DNA from: Mucilaginibacter flavidus
GTDB lineage: Bacteria; Bacteroidota; Bacteroidia; Sphingobacteriales; Sphingobacteriaceae
NCBI RefSeq assembly: GCF_024055575.1
Contig: NZ_JAMXOE010000020.1
Span: 60,685 to 124,684, forward strand
Length of the DNA stretch: 64,000 nt
Direction of reading: 5' to 3'
Positions 44,279-54,333 of the stretch are shown here, one piece after another. Every line of letters starts with the position of its first letter. Within the stretch, counting starts at the first letter, position 1. Below the pieces are notes generated by a model. That model was not told the origin of the DNA. It ran no database searches and was given only the letters and a program-made list of their open reading frames with translations. The position numbers and the translations under genes were made by a program.

Positions 44279-47200
44279 CTGGTTTTGGTGGAATAACATT
44301 ATTGATATTTACTTGGACATTCTCAGGCTTCTTAGCTTTAATATTGTCATATATTTCCTTCGTTTTAGCTTTGCTGCCTCCTACTGAGCCTGCTGCTTTG
44401 GTACCCCCTGGCAATAGGCATCCTTCCGTATCAACCCCAGTGTTACCCGGATGAATGAGGATTGCTCTGTCCTGTGAAACCTGGTCATTGGATAATACAT
44501 AGCTATCAGGATGCTTTTTAGTATTATGATCATCAACATTATATGTTCCTTCTGGTATTCTCTGATCTTTGCCGGAAGCACTTGTAGAAGGGCCTCCGGG
44601 CTCCAAAATGAAGCCGGTTATCTTTGTACCAGGGATATTAAAGGTACTTGTAGTCGAATTAGCTGTTTCTTCAATTCTAAAAGTATTTATGTTTTCACCT
44701 ACACAATCGGCAGGTCTGTCGATTGCTATAGTTTGAGTTGATGTAAACACTCCTTTTTTATCAGTTGTTCCTATATTATACGTATCTGTTACATCACCTC
44801 CACAGTCACTCACTTTTGTAATAGTCCCCGTTTTAGTATCAACATTAAATTCATCAGGCGGTGGTGCAGCAAACATCCCATCGACATCAATAAACCTGAT
44901 AGGATTATTTAATCCATAAGAATAAGGTGACCATCTTCTTGATTTTTCTGCTAATGGATCTAAGCTTGTCCAACGAGCAATTACAGGATCGTAGAACCTG
45001 GCACCATAATCGTACTGCCCCAACTCCTCCTGCAATTCTTTCTTATTGTAAAGATATTCATTTTTTGGATTTAATACGTTACGGTTAATTTCCATCCCAA
45101 ATGGCAGGTAGTCATCATTTTGATAAGTTACTACCGCTCCCGTTTTCGTTCCAAAAGTCACCCTGGTATTGCCCAGGTTGTCGCCGAGGTAATATTCATA
45201 GTTGTATCCTGCTCCGTTTGGTACCGCTTTTCCTTCTTCGGTTTGTATAAAGCTAAGGGTATCAGTTGTCGTGCCGTCATATTGGATGCCGCCTATATAA
45301 TCGGTGTTATGGGTTATTGTACTTGCCCTGCGGAGCTTATTTCCTGTGGCGTCATAAGTGTAAGTAATGGTTTTTCCACCTGTTATATTTTGCGGCAGGT
45401 TTAATAAGTTATAAGCTATTGTAATCCCTTTGCTGTTATCGGTTTTTACGTTGCCGTTACCGTCATAACCATAAGCATGGCTGCCTGCCGGATAGCCTGT
45501 AGTTCCTGCATCTAATGATCTGTCATTTACGCTTTGCAGCTGGTTGGTACTGCTGTAGGCATACACCATGCTGTCAATCAGTACATTATTGTACACCCTG
45601 TTCAACGTATTGATATTACCCATTACATCATAGCTTATTCCGCGTTCAGCAAAGTGGTCGCTTGATGCGCCAGATGTAAGCCTGTTCAGCTTATCATAAG
45701 TGTAAGTATAGGTATTTGAATTCGGCGCTGCTGCCGTTCCCCAAAGCTGATAGGCAATGTTGCCATTGTATTGCTTATTGGCGCCTGTATTATATTGCAG
45801 CTGCATCTGGAACAAACCAGCGTTGCTGCCAGTCAGCCAGCCCCTTTCGTTGTAGGCATAGTTAATAGGCTGTAAAAAGGTAACACTATCCGTGCTGTGC
45901 AGGTTTTTGGTTTTTACCTGCCCAATTTCGTTGTAATCAATTTTACTCAACAGCGTTTTTGTAGTGGGCGAACTTGCACCATTTTGTATCTGCTCCCAGG
46001 TCTTTAGCTTACGCCCTGCGTGGTCGTACAAATAAGTATTGGTTATGGTCAGCAAGGGGTTGGTGGCGCTGGTGGTGTTCCAGTGTTTTCTAACCGTGGT
46101 TGTAGGCGTGTTTGTAAAATCGTAGGTGCTGCTTATTACATCGTAATTACCGGCATTCAGCGTACCGCCCAAATAATGCTGCTGGTAAGCCGCGAAACTC
46201 CTGCCAAAATAATCGTAATAGTGGGCACCCCATAACATATCTGTTGGGGTATTTAGCACCGCTGTTTTGGTGGCCACCAGTTGCCCCCGTGTACTTAAAT
46301 CAGCTCCCGATGGTGGGGTCGCAAATTGCGTAGGTAAACTGGGTGCATTGGCGTAGCTGTCATAAAAGCTCCAGGTAAGCGGCGTTGTGCCGCTGGTAGG
46401 CCAGGCTACATTTGTATACCCAGTACCCGTGGTTTGTGTCTTTTCAAACAGGTTGGTGTTTATGCCGGTTAGCGTTGTTTGCAACGATGTCCTTGATGTG
46501 GCGCTTGCCCATATCCCGGTATTAATGGCCCTGCCCATTCCGTCGTACTTAATATATATCCATTGTCCGGCGGCGCGTTGCAGGCTGTCCTGCGTGGCAA
46601 CAGGTTGATCCATGTTATTATAAACAGTATATTCCCAGCCTTTGCCCGGCAGCTTTTTCTGTATCATTCTGCCTAACCCATCATACTGGTACTGGTAGCA
46701 AAAGTTATTCAGTGTGGTGCTGCTGATGGCCGCTGTGCTGTCGGGCTTGGCCCCCGGCGGCAATACGAACGCCAGGTGCCCCATATCGTCATACACATAA
46801 TACGTGCTCAGCTGTTGTAAAACACCTGCTGCATAATTAAACACCCGCTTTAATATTACTTTGCCGTCAACGTCCTTATACTCCTCCATGGTACCGGCCC
46901 TGCCGCTTACCCAGTTTTCATCTTTGCTGATGGTTACGGTAAGCGTGCCTGCCGCGTACACTGCTGTGCCGCCGCCGTTGCGATACAGCGTTTGGTTGCC
47001 CGGGGTGCCAATATTGGAGCCGTATATTGCCACGCGCCTGCTGTTTACCGAATCTGTGGTATAAATAATGCTGTTGTTCGAGCTGTAATCCATTTTTACG
47101 GTATGCTGGCCAAGCTGCCAGTCGTTGCCCGGCGCACCTTGTTCAACCGGCCGGTTTAGCGGCGAGTTATCAAACGCGGTTGGCGCATTGGCATTGGGTA

Positions 47201-47759
47201 TGGTGGCCACATTATCGGGCGGCGCGCTGTAAAATGTTTGCTGCGCTGTGGTGGCCGATGAACGCAGGCTGCCTGCCGTGCCCGTTAATGGTGTGTAAGG
47301 CAGGTATTTGGCAATCTCGCGCCCATAAATATCATACGCCTGCGGCTGTATCATATCATACCCGAAAGGGCTGGCCATAACCTGTATGTTTTGTATGGGG
47401 CGGCCTAATCCGTCAACATACTGTATGCCCTGCATTAGCTGGCAGGTGCCCAGGCCATTTAGCTGGCTTTCGTCGGTAAAACCGGCCACGCGCGGGCTGT
47501 TACTGATAATGTAATTAGCATTCAGCGTTGGCGTAGTGGTAAGTGGGATGCAATCAACCGACACTATTTTTGCGGTAAATGGCACCGTGGTGCTAAAGCC
47601 GGCGCTAAGTGTTATGCTTACATTGCTGGTATAATTACCCGTGGTGCCTGCCGCCGAAAGAGTTACCGGGCCAACAGTTTGTGCATTTATGGCGGTAAAG
47701 CAAATGGTTAACAAGCTGGTTAACCATAAGCTAAGTTTTGTTTGTTTTTTCATGACCAT
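44265..47759 (-). CDS. RHS repeat protein with DUF6443 N terminus and DUF5675-like toxin tip
   Basis: 1164 residues, Sec signal peptide, then a DUF6443-like region (YVDGLGRPIQNIQVMASP, YDIYGREIAKYLPY), many YD repeats (YDGLGRMIQKKLPGKGWEYT, YDKLNRLTSG), and the core end GQYDYGARFYDPVIARW ... YGLNNPIRFIDVDGM at about residue 962. The variable tip of about 202 residues contains GGPSTS, RIPEGTYNV, ILIHPGN and DTEGCLLPGG, the pattern of DUF5675, a domain related in motif to L,D-transpeptidase-type cell-wall enzymes. The tip is followed by a lipoprotein gene. It is downstream of RHS-A, a few bases apart. Confidence 0.85.
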   Translation of the reverse strand: MVMKKQTKLSLWLTSLLTICFTAINAQTVGPVTLSAAGTTGNYTSNVSITLSAGFSTTVPFTAKIVSVDCIPLTTTPTLNANYIISNSPRVAGFTDESQLNGLGTCQLMQGIQYVDGLGRPIQNIQVMASPFGYDMIQPQAYDIYGREIAKYLPYTPLTGTAGSLRSSATTAQQTFYSAPPDNVATIPNANAPTAFDNSPLNRPVEQGAPGNDWQLGQHTVKMDYSSNNSIIYTTDSVNSRRVAIYGSNIGTPGNQTLYRNGGGTAVYAAGTLTVTISKDENWVSGRAGTMEEYKDVDGKVILKRVFNYAAGVLQQLSTYYVYDDMGHLAFVLPPGAKPDSTAAISSTTLNNFCYQYQYDGLGRMIQKKLPGKGWEYTVYNNMDQPVATQDSLQRAAGQWIYIKYDGMGRAINTGIWASATSRTSLQTTLTGINTNLFEKTQTTGTGYTNVAWPTSGTTPLTWSFYDSYANAPSLPTQFATPPSGADLSTRGQLVATKTAVLNTPTDMLWGAHYYDYFGRSFAAYQQHYLGGTLNAGNYDVISSTYDFTNTPTTTVRKHWNTTSATNPLLTITNTYLYDHAGRKLKTWEQIQNGASSPTTKTLLSKIDYNEIGQVKTKNLHSTDSVTFLQPINYAYNERGWLTGSNAGLFQMQLQYNTGANKQYNGNIAYQLWGTAAAPNSNTYTYTYDKLNRLTSGASSDHFAERGISYDVMGNINTLNRVYNNVLIDSMVYAYSSTNQLQSVNDRSLDAGTTGYPAGSHAYGYDGNGNVKTDNSKGITIAYNLLNLPQNITGGKTITYTYDATGNKLRRASTITHNTDYIGGIQYDGTTTDTLSFIQTEEGKAVPNGAGYNYEYYLGDNLGNTRVTFGTKTGAVVTYQNDDYLPFGMEINRNVLNPKNEYLYNKKELQEELGQYDYGARFYDPVIARWTSLDPLAEKSRRWSPYSYGLNNPIRFIDVDGMFAAPPPDEFNVDTKTGTITKVSDCGGDVTDTYNIGTTDKKGVFTSTQTIAIDRPADCVGENINTFRIEETANSTTSTFNIPGTKITGFILEPGGPSTSASGKDQRIPEGTYNVDDHNTKKHPDSYVLSNDQVSQDRAILIHPGNTGVDTEGCLLPGGTKAAGSVGGSKAKTKEIYDNIKAKKPENVQVNINNVIPPKPDEKK

Positions 47760-47762
47760 GGC

Positions 47763-50700
47763 CTAGTTAATGGTTAATGTTAAGTCCGAACTGCCTGTGG
47801 CTACCACCACGGTGTTAAAGCTTGCACTGTGCACACTTGTTTGCGGCGTGCGTGTGCCCATGGTAAATGTTGCCGTAAAGCTGCCTACGGGGTTAATACT
47901 TACTGTAGCATAGGTGCCTGCCGGCACGCTTACCACCGTGCTTCCCGTAGCCGGGAAGTTATAGGGCGTAGCAATACCGCTGAACGTGGCCTGGTACCCC
48001 GAGTGCCCGGTATTGTTGGTTAGCGTGTAGGATATCATGTTGACCGGACAACCACATACTGTATTCGCCTTTATCTGTCCGTTTACATTAAGGTCGTACG
48101 TAGCTTCGGCGTTGGCGTCGGCGGTAGTTACAGCATAGTACTTATTTGCCGGCACCGAGTAGGTAGTACTGGTTGGTGAGGTGCCCGCCGGGCAGTTATC
48201 GCGCGTAAAAGTAGTAGCGCCGATAGCAGCATTGCCATGCGTCTGGTCGTAAGTATGGTAACCATAATTTTTTACAATATTGCCGGCCCAGTCTTTAGTG
48301 TTTTTCAGGCGCGAAAAGGCATCGTAATCAAAGTGGTTGATAGCGCCTTTGGTATCGGCAATGTCGCTGATGCCATCGGTGGCATAGGCGTAAGTCGTCA
48401 TTTGCGCATCTGTTGGGTATATGCGCAACTCATCGATGGTGGTCGTTCCGCTAACTGTAACAGTACTATTACCGGCCGGCACGGTATATTCATAATAGGT
48501 CCAGCTGCCCGTTGAGCGTAGCGGAGTACCGGTAAGGCTGCTGCCGGCGGTTACCGTTGGTGCGCCGTTATTGCTCCACACCGATACCACGTAGCTTTTA
48601 CCCGCATCCATGTTGGGCGATGTAACTGACCCGCCCACCAGGTTATAAACCCGGCTGCCACTCGGCGCGGTTGGGTCGGTAACCGTAGGGCCGGTATAAT
48701 TCCAGCCGTTATGACGGGGCGCTTCAAAGCTGGTGTAGGCTTCCTGCCCACTTGTCGTATTACTAAAGGTGGCATTTTTAACCTGCCCTACCGGCAGCTG
48801 GTACTCGTAATCCCATAATATAGATACGGGGGTACCATTGCGTGGCGTGTATTGCGCGATGTTATTTTGGGTATCGTAGGTATCAAAGCTTATCATTTGC
48901 GCGTACCGGCTGTCTTTAGTTAACGCGCCCGAGGCTACACTGGACGGGGTAAAATCGGTAACCGGGGCCGTTATATTTAATATGCTCACCTTATCGGGTA
49001 CAATGGAATTGGCTATGTATCCGAATTTAAACTGGTTTAATTGTGCCGAAGTTGTTTTGGCTGCAGCTGCGCCTATTTTGTAGGTTTCCGATTTTTCTAA
49101 TCCATCGGCCCACATATGACGGTTTACCATGGTATCAATTACCGCATTTCCGGTTGGATAATTAAAGGCATATTTGTTACTGGTAGTGCGGGTATTGCCT
49201 TTGCTGTCAACATGGGTGGTGCTCGCAATTTGCTGGTGAACAATGTCGGTACCATAATTATATGCCACTGTACTGCTTACCAATTTGGTGGTATCGGCAA
49301 GGTCATAGGTTGTTGTGGTAGTACCTGTTAAATAATTATCATCCGATGCGATACTATAGTCATCAAACGGGTAGGCATCAGAGTCGTTATCGCCACCGAG
49401 GACGTGTTCCGGGTGAGCTTGGGTAACAACGCCGTCCGATCGTTTAGACTGGCCTACAACCATGCCCACATCCGCATAAACCGTATCCTTGAATGCTGTG
49501 TATGTATTGGTTGTTTTCTTAACAATTTGATAAGTGCCATTGCTTTTGTGCAAGTAATCTGCCTTGGTAAGTAATTGCCCCCGGGCATAAAAGTAATCTA
49601 AAATAGTAGGCACGCCTGTTGAAGTTGCGCTGCCCGACCACTGGTCGGTCGTATCTCTGAATGTATAAACACTTTTTCCGATATTGGTTCCCGGTGTACC
49701 GGTATATTCGGTAACATTGGTATAGGCGACCGGATTGCCGTCTGTAGGTGTAAGGTTTAATGCCGATTCGGCCAGGTAGGTTCTTACTCTTTTTGTGGCG
49801 TTTATCCCAGGGTAACCCGAAGTGTTTACCCAGTTTCGGGCTGTTATGGTATGTACAAAAAAGCCATAGTTAACAAGGCCTGTAAACCCCGCTGTCATAA
49901 AATTGGGCAGGGCAGTATTGTATTGATATGTTTTTAAAACAGGGATGGAGCCGATATTGTCGTAGCTGGCAATACTGTCAATCCGTAAGCCGCCGGTAAA
50001 ATGCGTAGCACCATAAATATCTTTGTACCGGTTGGTTTGATAGCCAAATGTGGTGTATCCACCGGTTGGGTAGTAAATTGTTTTTAACACGCCCGCCTGC
50101 ATATAGGTGGTATCGGGGTTGCGGCTGGTCGAGTCGCTACTGCCAATGGTAAGTGGTGTTGGGGTGTCGCCGAGATGCCCCTCAAATTGAATAACTTTCA
50201 TCGGTATCAGCGTGGGGTTCGAAACCCCGTTCATTTTACCGTTGTAATAGCCCCAGTAGTCTTTTGAATACGAGCTGTAAGTTGGCACAAGCTGCTGGTT
50301 ATATGCAAACCGGTAACGTTGGGTAACGGCGCCGGCTTTATCCAAAACTTGTAACGAGTCGAGCCTTAACCTGCCGGCACCACTTGGATAAGCATTATAA
50401 TAGTTTTTATAAAAAACGATGGTTTTTTGCAATTCATATGCTTTTTGGGCATAGTTATAAGTATATACTTTTATGTTTTTTAGCCCCTTGTTATTCAAAT
50501 CGGAGCGGGGTGCATCATCAAGCGTAAAAGTAACCTTCCCGTTTTTAAAGGTAATGGTGCTGATGTCCTGTTCTGTTATTCCCGAACTAGTATTACTATC
50601 AGACACAACCGGGATTAAATTGGCATACCCGGAAGGTGGCGTACCGTAACTATAAATGAGGCTCTGCTGGTCTTCTACGGTTACAGACTGGCCCCTGTCG

Positions 50701-51491
50701 ATAGTTGTCACACTTTGGCTGGCATAGCCAAAGTTTATAGTATCCCTGCCATTCTGGCCAATCATGTTTTCCAGTTTCCAGGCGGTTATATTAGTAGCGT
50801 CAACCCCTCCTGATACAGATGGTGTGGAGGTTATCTCCCTGGTATTGTAGCCTAAATTGTATTTGGTACCGTGCTCATCAACAATATTGAAACACATATT
50901 GCCCGCCGAGCTCGATTTTTTGATGGCTAACGGTGCATATGGTATAGTTTCAATTTTGTAACTATCCTTTACATTAAAAAAGAACTTACCGTTATGTCCG
51001 GGCAAGTCATACGAGTAAATATCCGGCCTCGTATCGTATTGATTGTTGTTAGGGTTGTTAGTAACGAAATACAGCCAGTCGATATCAGCATCTACTGCAG
51101 TTGGAGCCAGTGTACTGGCATCACGAAAGCTGCCAAGATAGCCGCCATTGTCATCCGACCGGCCTAACACATTCCGGGTCACGCCACCGCCACCCGTATT
51201 AAGCGACCATCCTGCGCCCACCCAGCTTGCCGGTTCATTAACCTTAAGCCCCGAGGCGTGGTACGAAAGCGTAATCGGCACCTGCAGGCTGCCTGCTTCA
51301 ACCGTATACAAAGGGATTGAAATTTCAGGCAAGCCGCTAAACAGGTTTACCGGGTAATTGCCATATTTATCAAATGCCTGCGAGTTTGGCGATTTTTGAA
51401 ACACCGTGGGAATAAACCCCTGCGATTGTGCCATCACCTGCATCACCGTAAAGCAAAGCGCAATACATAAACTAAAAAGTATCTTTTTCAT
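47763..51491 (-). CDS. RHS-associated large exported protein (RHS-A)
   Basis: 1242 residues with a Sec signal peptide (MKKILFSLCIAL...MAQ). The N-terminal half resembles the SpvB/TcaC-like beta-structured leader found before RHS proteins in this phylum (YPVNLFSGLPEISIPLY, WVGAGWSLNTGGGGVTRNV). Late in the chain a short YD-like stretch precedes a DUF5977 copy (FTRDNCPAGTSPTSTTYSVP, KANTVCGC). It has no toxin tip. It is probably the carrier or shell partner of the following RHS toxin, four bases away. Confidence 0.82.
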   Translation of the reverse strand: MKKILFSLCIALCFTVMQVMAQSQGFIPTVFQKSPNSQAFDKYGNYPVNLFSGLPEISIPLYTVEAGSLQVPITLSYHASGLKVNEPASWVGAGWSLNTGGGGVTRNVLGRSDDNGGYLGSFRDASTLAPTAVDADIDWLYFVTNNPNNNQYDTRPDIYSYDLPGHNGKFFFNVKDSYKIETIPYAPLAIKKSSSAGNMCFNIVDEHGTKYNLGYNTREITSTPSVSGGVDATNITAWKLENMIGQNGRDTINFGYASQSVTTIDRGQSVTVEDQQSLIYSYGTPPSGYANLIPVVSDSNTSSGITEQDISTITFKNGKVTFTLDDAPRSDLNNKGLKNIKVYTYNYAQKAYELQKTIVFYKNYYNAYPSGAGRLRLDSLQVLDKAGAVTQRYRFAYNQQLVPTYSSYSKDYWGYYNGKMNGVSNPTLIPMKVIQFEGHLGDTPTPLTIGSSDSTSRNPDTTYMQAGVLKTIYYPTGGYTTFGYQTNRYKDIYGATHFTGGLRIDSIASYDNIGSIPVLKTYQYNTALPNFMTAGFTGLVNYGFFVHTITARNWVNTSGYPGINATKRVRTYLAESALNLTPTDGNPVAYTNVTEYTGTPGTNIGKSVYTFRDTTDQWSGSATSTGVPTILDYFYARGQLLTKADYLHKSNGTYQIVKKTTNTYTAFKDTVYADVGMVVGQSKRSDGVVTQAHPEHVLGGDNDSDAYPFDDYSIASDDNYLTGTTTTTYDLADTTKLVSSTVAYNYGTDIVHQQIASTTHVDSKGNTRTTSNKYAFNYPTGNAVIDTMVNRHMWADGLEKSETYKIGAAAAKTTSAQLNQFKFGYIANSIVPDKVSILNITAPVTDFTPSSVASGALTKDSRYAQMISFDTYDTQNNIAQYTPRNGTPVSILWDYEYQLPVGQVKNATFSNTTSGQEAYTSFEAPRHNGWNYTGPTVTDPTAPSGSRVYNLVGGSVTSPNMDAGKSYVVSVWSNNGAPTVTAGSSLTGTPLRSTGSWTYYEYTVPAGNSTVTVSGTTTIDELRIYPTDAQMTTYAYATDGISDIADTKGAINHFDYDAFSRLKNTKDWAGNIVKNYGYHTYDQTHGNAAIGATTFTRDNCPAGTSPTSTTYSVPANKYYAVTTADANAEATYDLNVNGQIKANTVCGCPVNMISYTLTNNTGHSGYQATFSGIATPYNFPATGSTVVSVPAGTYATVSINPVGSFTATFTMGTRTPQTSVHSASFNTVVVATGSSDLTLTIN

Positions 51492-51497
51492 ATAGGT

Positions 51498-52325
51498 TTA
51501 GTTTTTCTTTTTTAATGCTTCAATTTCCTGCTGCTGTGCCTTCACAGTTTTGTTAAGCTCAATCATATACAGCGTAAGCTCCTCCACTTTTTTCAAAAGC
51601 AGTGTATTTATTTCGCCCAGGTTTTGCCCGTTTTTGGCAACCTCGGCTGCTGATGGCATTTCGGGCAGGTGATGGTTTAAATCGATATAGGTTTTTACTG
51701 CCGATAGCGGGCGCAGGGCGTATGTTTTGTTAAATACATAATCGGGGAGTACGTTGTTATCAACCACTACTGCTTTTGAGTGCACGGTGCCGTTTACAGC
51801 GAGGGCTTGGTCAGGATTTGTGGTGCCGATGCCTAAATTACCATTGGCCAGGATTGTCAGGTGTTGAACGCCGCCGGTATAAACAATTAATTGATCTGAA
51901 CCGCCTGTTCCAAAGCCTACGGTTTCCGAATTATTTGCAGTGTTCCTCCACGCTAATACTCCACCGTGATTTAACGACAATAGATGTGCAGGCGTTGTAG
52001 TGCCAATCCCTACATTACCGCTTTGGTCTATACGCATTCGCTCAATGGTATTGGTCCAAAAAGTCATTGGGGCGTTCGTTCGTTGGATTATTCTAAAATC
52101 ATTGTTTGCCCAGCCATTAAATTGCAGTACGTTTCCATCGGAAAAAAGAGAAAGTACATCGGCAACTCCTTGAACTTGCAATTTACCCAACGTCGGGGTT
52201 GTTGTGCCAACTCCAACATTCCCGGTATTGCTATTATAAATAGTCGTTCCAGACGTTGTCCATTGCGCACTGCAAGTAATGGTAAATGATAAAATTGCAA
52301 TAATGGTTGCTGAAAGGATTTTCAT
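51498..52325 (-). CDS. Exported tail-fibre-like protein with S74-type chaperone end, copy 2
   Basis: 275 residues with a signal peptide. Repeats such as GNVGVGTTTPTLGKL and GNLGIGTTNPDQALAVNG are typical of tail-fibre/collar-like beta structures; the end YVFNKTYALRPLSAVKTYID, HHLPEMPSAAEVAKNGQN and VEELTLYMIELNK matches the short endosialidase-chaperone-like domain of Bacteroidota. It ends in a coiled coil. It forms trimeric fibres in related proteins and may help present the RHS complex. It is six bases from RHS-A. Confidence 0.8.
   Translation of the reverse strand: MKILSATIIAILSFTITCSAQWTTSGTTIYNSNTGNVGVGTTTPTLGKLQVQGVADVLSLFSDGNVLQFNGWANNDFRIIQRTNAPMTFWTNTIERMRIDQSGNVGIGTTTPAHLLSLNHGGVLAWRNTANNSETVGFGTGGSDQLIVYTGGVQHLTILANGNLGIGTTNPDQALAVNGTVHSKAVVVDNNVLPDYVFNKTYALRPLSAVKTYIDLNHHLPEMPSAAEVAKNGQNLGEINTLLLKKVEELTLYMIELNKTVKAQQQEIEALKKKN
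51561..51830. repeat. Near-identical 3' segment shared by the two tail-fibre-like genes
   Basis: This 270-bp segment and 52454-52725 differ at few positions and encode the same residues from DQALxVNGTVHSKAVVVDN through HLPEMPSAAEVAKNG and EELTLYMIE. The preceding parts of the genes are unlike each other. Gene conversion or recent domain duplication explains this best. Confidence 0.75.
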
Positions 52326-52336
52326 ATAAGCTGTAT

Positions 52337-53362
52337 TTAGTTTTTATTGTTTAATAGTTCCTTAACCTGTTTTTTTAATTGGTCGATCTCGGCCTGCTGC
52401 TGTACCAAAATTTCGTTTTGTTGTTCAAGGGCTTTTACCTGCTTATCCTTTTCAATCATATACAGCGTAAGTTCCTCCACTTTTTTCAGCAGCAGTGTAT
52501 TTATTTCGCCCAGGTTCTGCCCGTTTTTGGCAACCTCGGCTGCTGATGGCATTTCGGGCAGGTGATGGTTTAAATCGATATAGGTTTTTACTGCTGATAA
52601 CGGGCGCAGAGCGTATGTTTTATTAAATACATAATCCGGGAAAATGCTGTTATCAACCACTACTGCTTTTGAGTGTACGGTGCCGTTTACACTGAGAGCT
52701 TGGTCGGGCGTTGTGGTACCTATGCCAACGTTACCTGCAGAAGTAATGGTCATTCTGTTAGTTCTGCTACTTGTCTGAAACGTTATGTTTCCGGTATATG
52801 AACTAAGCACAAATCCACCGGTTGAAACCGGTACGGATTCAAGAACCATTGAATTTGCCCAGTTTGAAAAACCACCACCGGCAGAACCAGCTGCCATGAA
52901 TGTACCATATGTGGTGTTACTTGAATTTTGGATAAACAACCCGTCGGTAGCGGTAGTATTTACTGCAACGCTAAGTTTTGCGATGGGGGCCACTGTCCCG
53001 ATGCCGAAATTCCCCGTCGTGCCCAAATACATCGAGCCGCTGCTGGTGGAAAAGTTTAGCGCGCCAACATCGGCTCTTAAGTACATATCTGAATTTCCTG
53101 CTGAAGCATCGCCAAAATAGCCAACCCTGGTGGTGTTATTTGAATCGTAAACAGAATATACCCCGCTCGATGCGATACCGGTTGTTCCTATGCCGGTAAG
53201 CCTGACCTCGGCTGAAACAACATGTAATTTGGCCGACGGGGTCGTTGTGCCAATACCAACACTGTTAGTAGTTGTTATAATACCTGTTCCGGCCGTCCAT
53301 TGTGCGCAGCATGTAACGGTAAATAATAAAATTGCGAATGCGGTTGTTAGAAAGGTTTTCAT
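52337..53362 (-). CDS. Exported tail-fibre-like protein with S74-type chaperone end, copy 1
   Basis: 341 residues, signal peptide (MKTFLTTAFAIL...CCAQ), several GxVGIGTTTP repeats and an N-terminal variable part with YLRADVGALNFSTSS. The C-terminal chaperone-like domain is almost identical to copy 2, with a longer coiled-coil tail (QNEILVQQQAEIDQLKKQVK). It is first gene of the fibre-RHS operon. A weak promoter candidate (TTG-N19-TATAAATA) is just before the start codon, but only 434 bp separate it from the secretion operon, so read-through is possible. Confidence 0.8.
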   Translation of the reverse strand: MKTFLTTAFAILLFTVTCCAQWTAGTGIITTTNSVGIGTTTPSAKLHVVSAEVRLTGIGTTGIASSGVYSVYDSNNTTRVGYFGDASAGNSDMYLRADVGALNFSTSSGSMYLGTTGNFGIGTVAPIAKLSVAVNTTATDGLFIQNSSNTTYGTFMAAGSAGGGFSNWANSMVLESVPVSTGGFVLSSYTGNITFQTSSRTNRMTITSAGNVGIGTTTPDQALSVNGTVHSKAVVVDNSIFPDYVFNKTYALRPLSAVKTYIDLNHHLPEMPSAAEVAKNGQNLGEINTLLLKKVEELTLYMIEKDKQVKALEQQNEILVQQQAEIDQLKKQVKELLNNKN

Positions 53363-53796
53363 ATTACTGTGTTTAGTTATTTATAGTTTTCAATTTATTT
53401 TTTTCAAAATCACAAACGCCGGACGGTCTATCAGACATTTTTCAATGAGGGAGCATGAAAAAAGTCAATACCAGCCTATTGATATTTCATATTTTGCAAA
53501 AAAATGACAAGAGTAACCCGTGATTACCTTGCGTTTTAGCAAAAAAATCGGACCTTATAAAGTTTTCACGATATTCGATTTGCGGAGCGATGCCGAAAAT
53601 TAGGATAGCAGTGTTTGTTTATGATAAGGAATTGGCAATGAGCAACGATTAGCCCATTAAATTGAAGGCAAATATAAATATTATTTAAATCATCAAAATA
53701 TAAAATCACTTTGCAGTTGATTTATTTTTCTCAAACGCTATTATTTTAAAAAGTGAGTAGTTAAAGCAAAGCCTATCAACCATGCCGTACAGATGA
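53363..53796. other. 434-bp gap between the secretion and fibre-RHS operons
   Basis: No gene and no clear terminator was found between the GspM-like gene and the first fibre gene, both leftward. The segment is AT-rich. A continuous transcript from the secretion genes is possible. Confidence 0.5.
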
Positions 53797-54333
53797 CTAG
53801 ACTGTTGCAACAAAGTAAACATCCATAACAATATTGCTTCTTACATCACCATTTGAATTTGCTTTCTGCATTTTTAACGTCACTGTTCTAACAACTCCAA
53901 TTCCATGTGAGTTTTGCAGTTGATTTAGCACTTTGATTAAAGAGAAATATCCCCCCTCAAAACTCAATTTCTGAATAATAAATTTATCGCTCCGATACAA
54001 TGCATTCTGCAACGGTACATCACTCAACTTTACCCCTTCTTTCTCCGCAATCAATGATATAGTACTGATGATATTGCTTCTGAAAGCTACTGTATCCGTT
54101 TTATATAAACTAAGTATTTTGTTAAGGTTGTTACTTTTCCGTTCAAGATAGGCGGGCTGCAAACTCAGGTCGGATGATTGCGCTATTTGCGTTTTAAGGT
54201 TTTTATTAATCTGCCAGGCTTCAATTGTTCGTTTAAAAGCAAACTGGTAACTAAGGAGCAATAAAACTATTGTTGCGCCTATCAGCAGGTATTGTTTTTT
54301 AAATGGCAATTGTTTAAGCATATCAATAATCAA
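53797..54333 (-). CDS. GspM/PilO-like platform protein
   Basis: 178 residues: one helix (QYLLIGATIVLLLLSYQFAF), a coiled coil (residues about 40-75), then a small ferredoxin-like domain. This is the PilO/GspM layout. It overlaps the PilM/GspL-like gene by 11 bases and closes the operon. Assignment is by order and architecture. Confidence 0.75.
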   Translation of the reverse strand: MIIDMLKQLPFKKQYLLIGATIVLLLLSYQFAFKRTIEAWQINKNLKTQIAQSSDLSLQPAYLERKSNNLNKILSLYKTDTVAFRSNIISTISLIAEKEGVKLSDVPLQNALYRSDKFIIQKLSFEGGYFSLIKVLNQLQNSHGIGVVRTVTLKMQKANSNGDVRSNIVMDVYFVATV

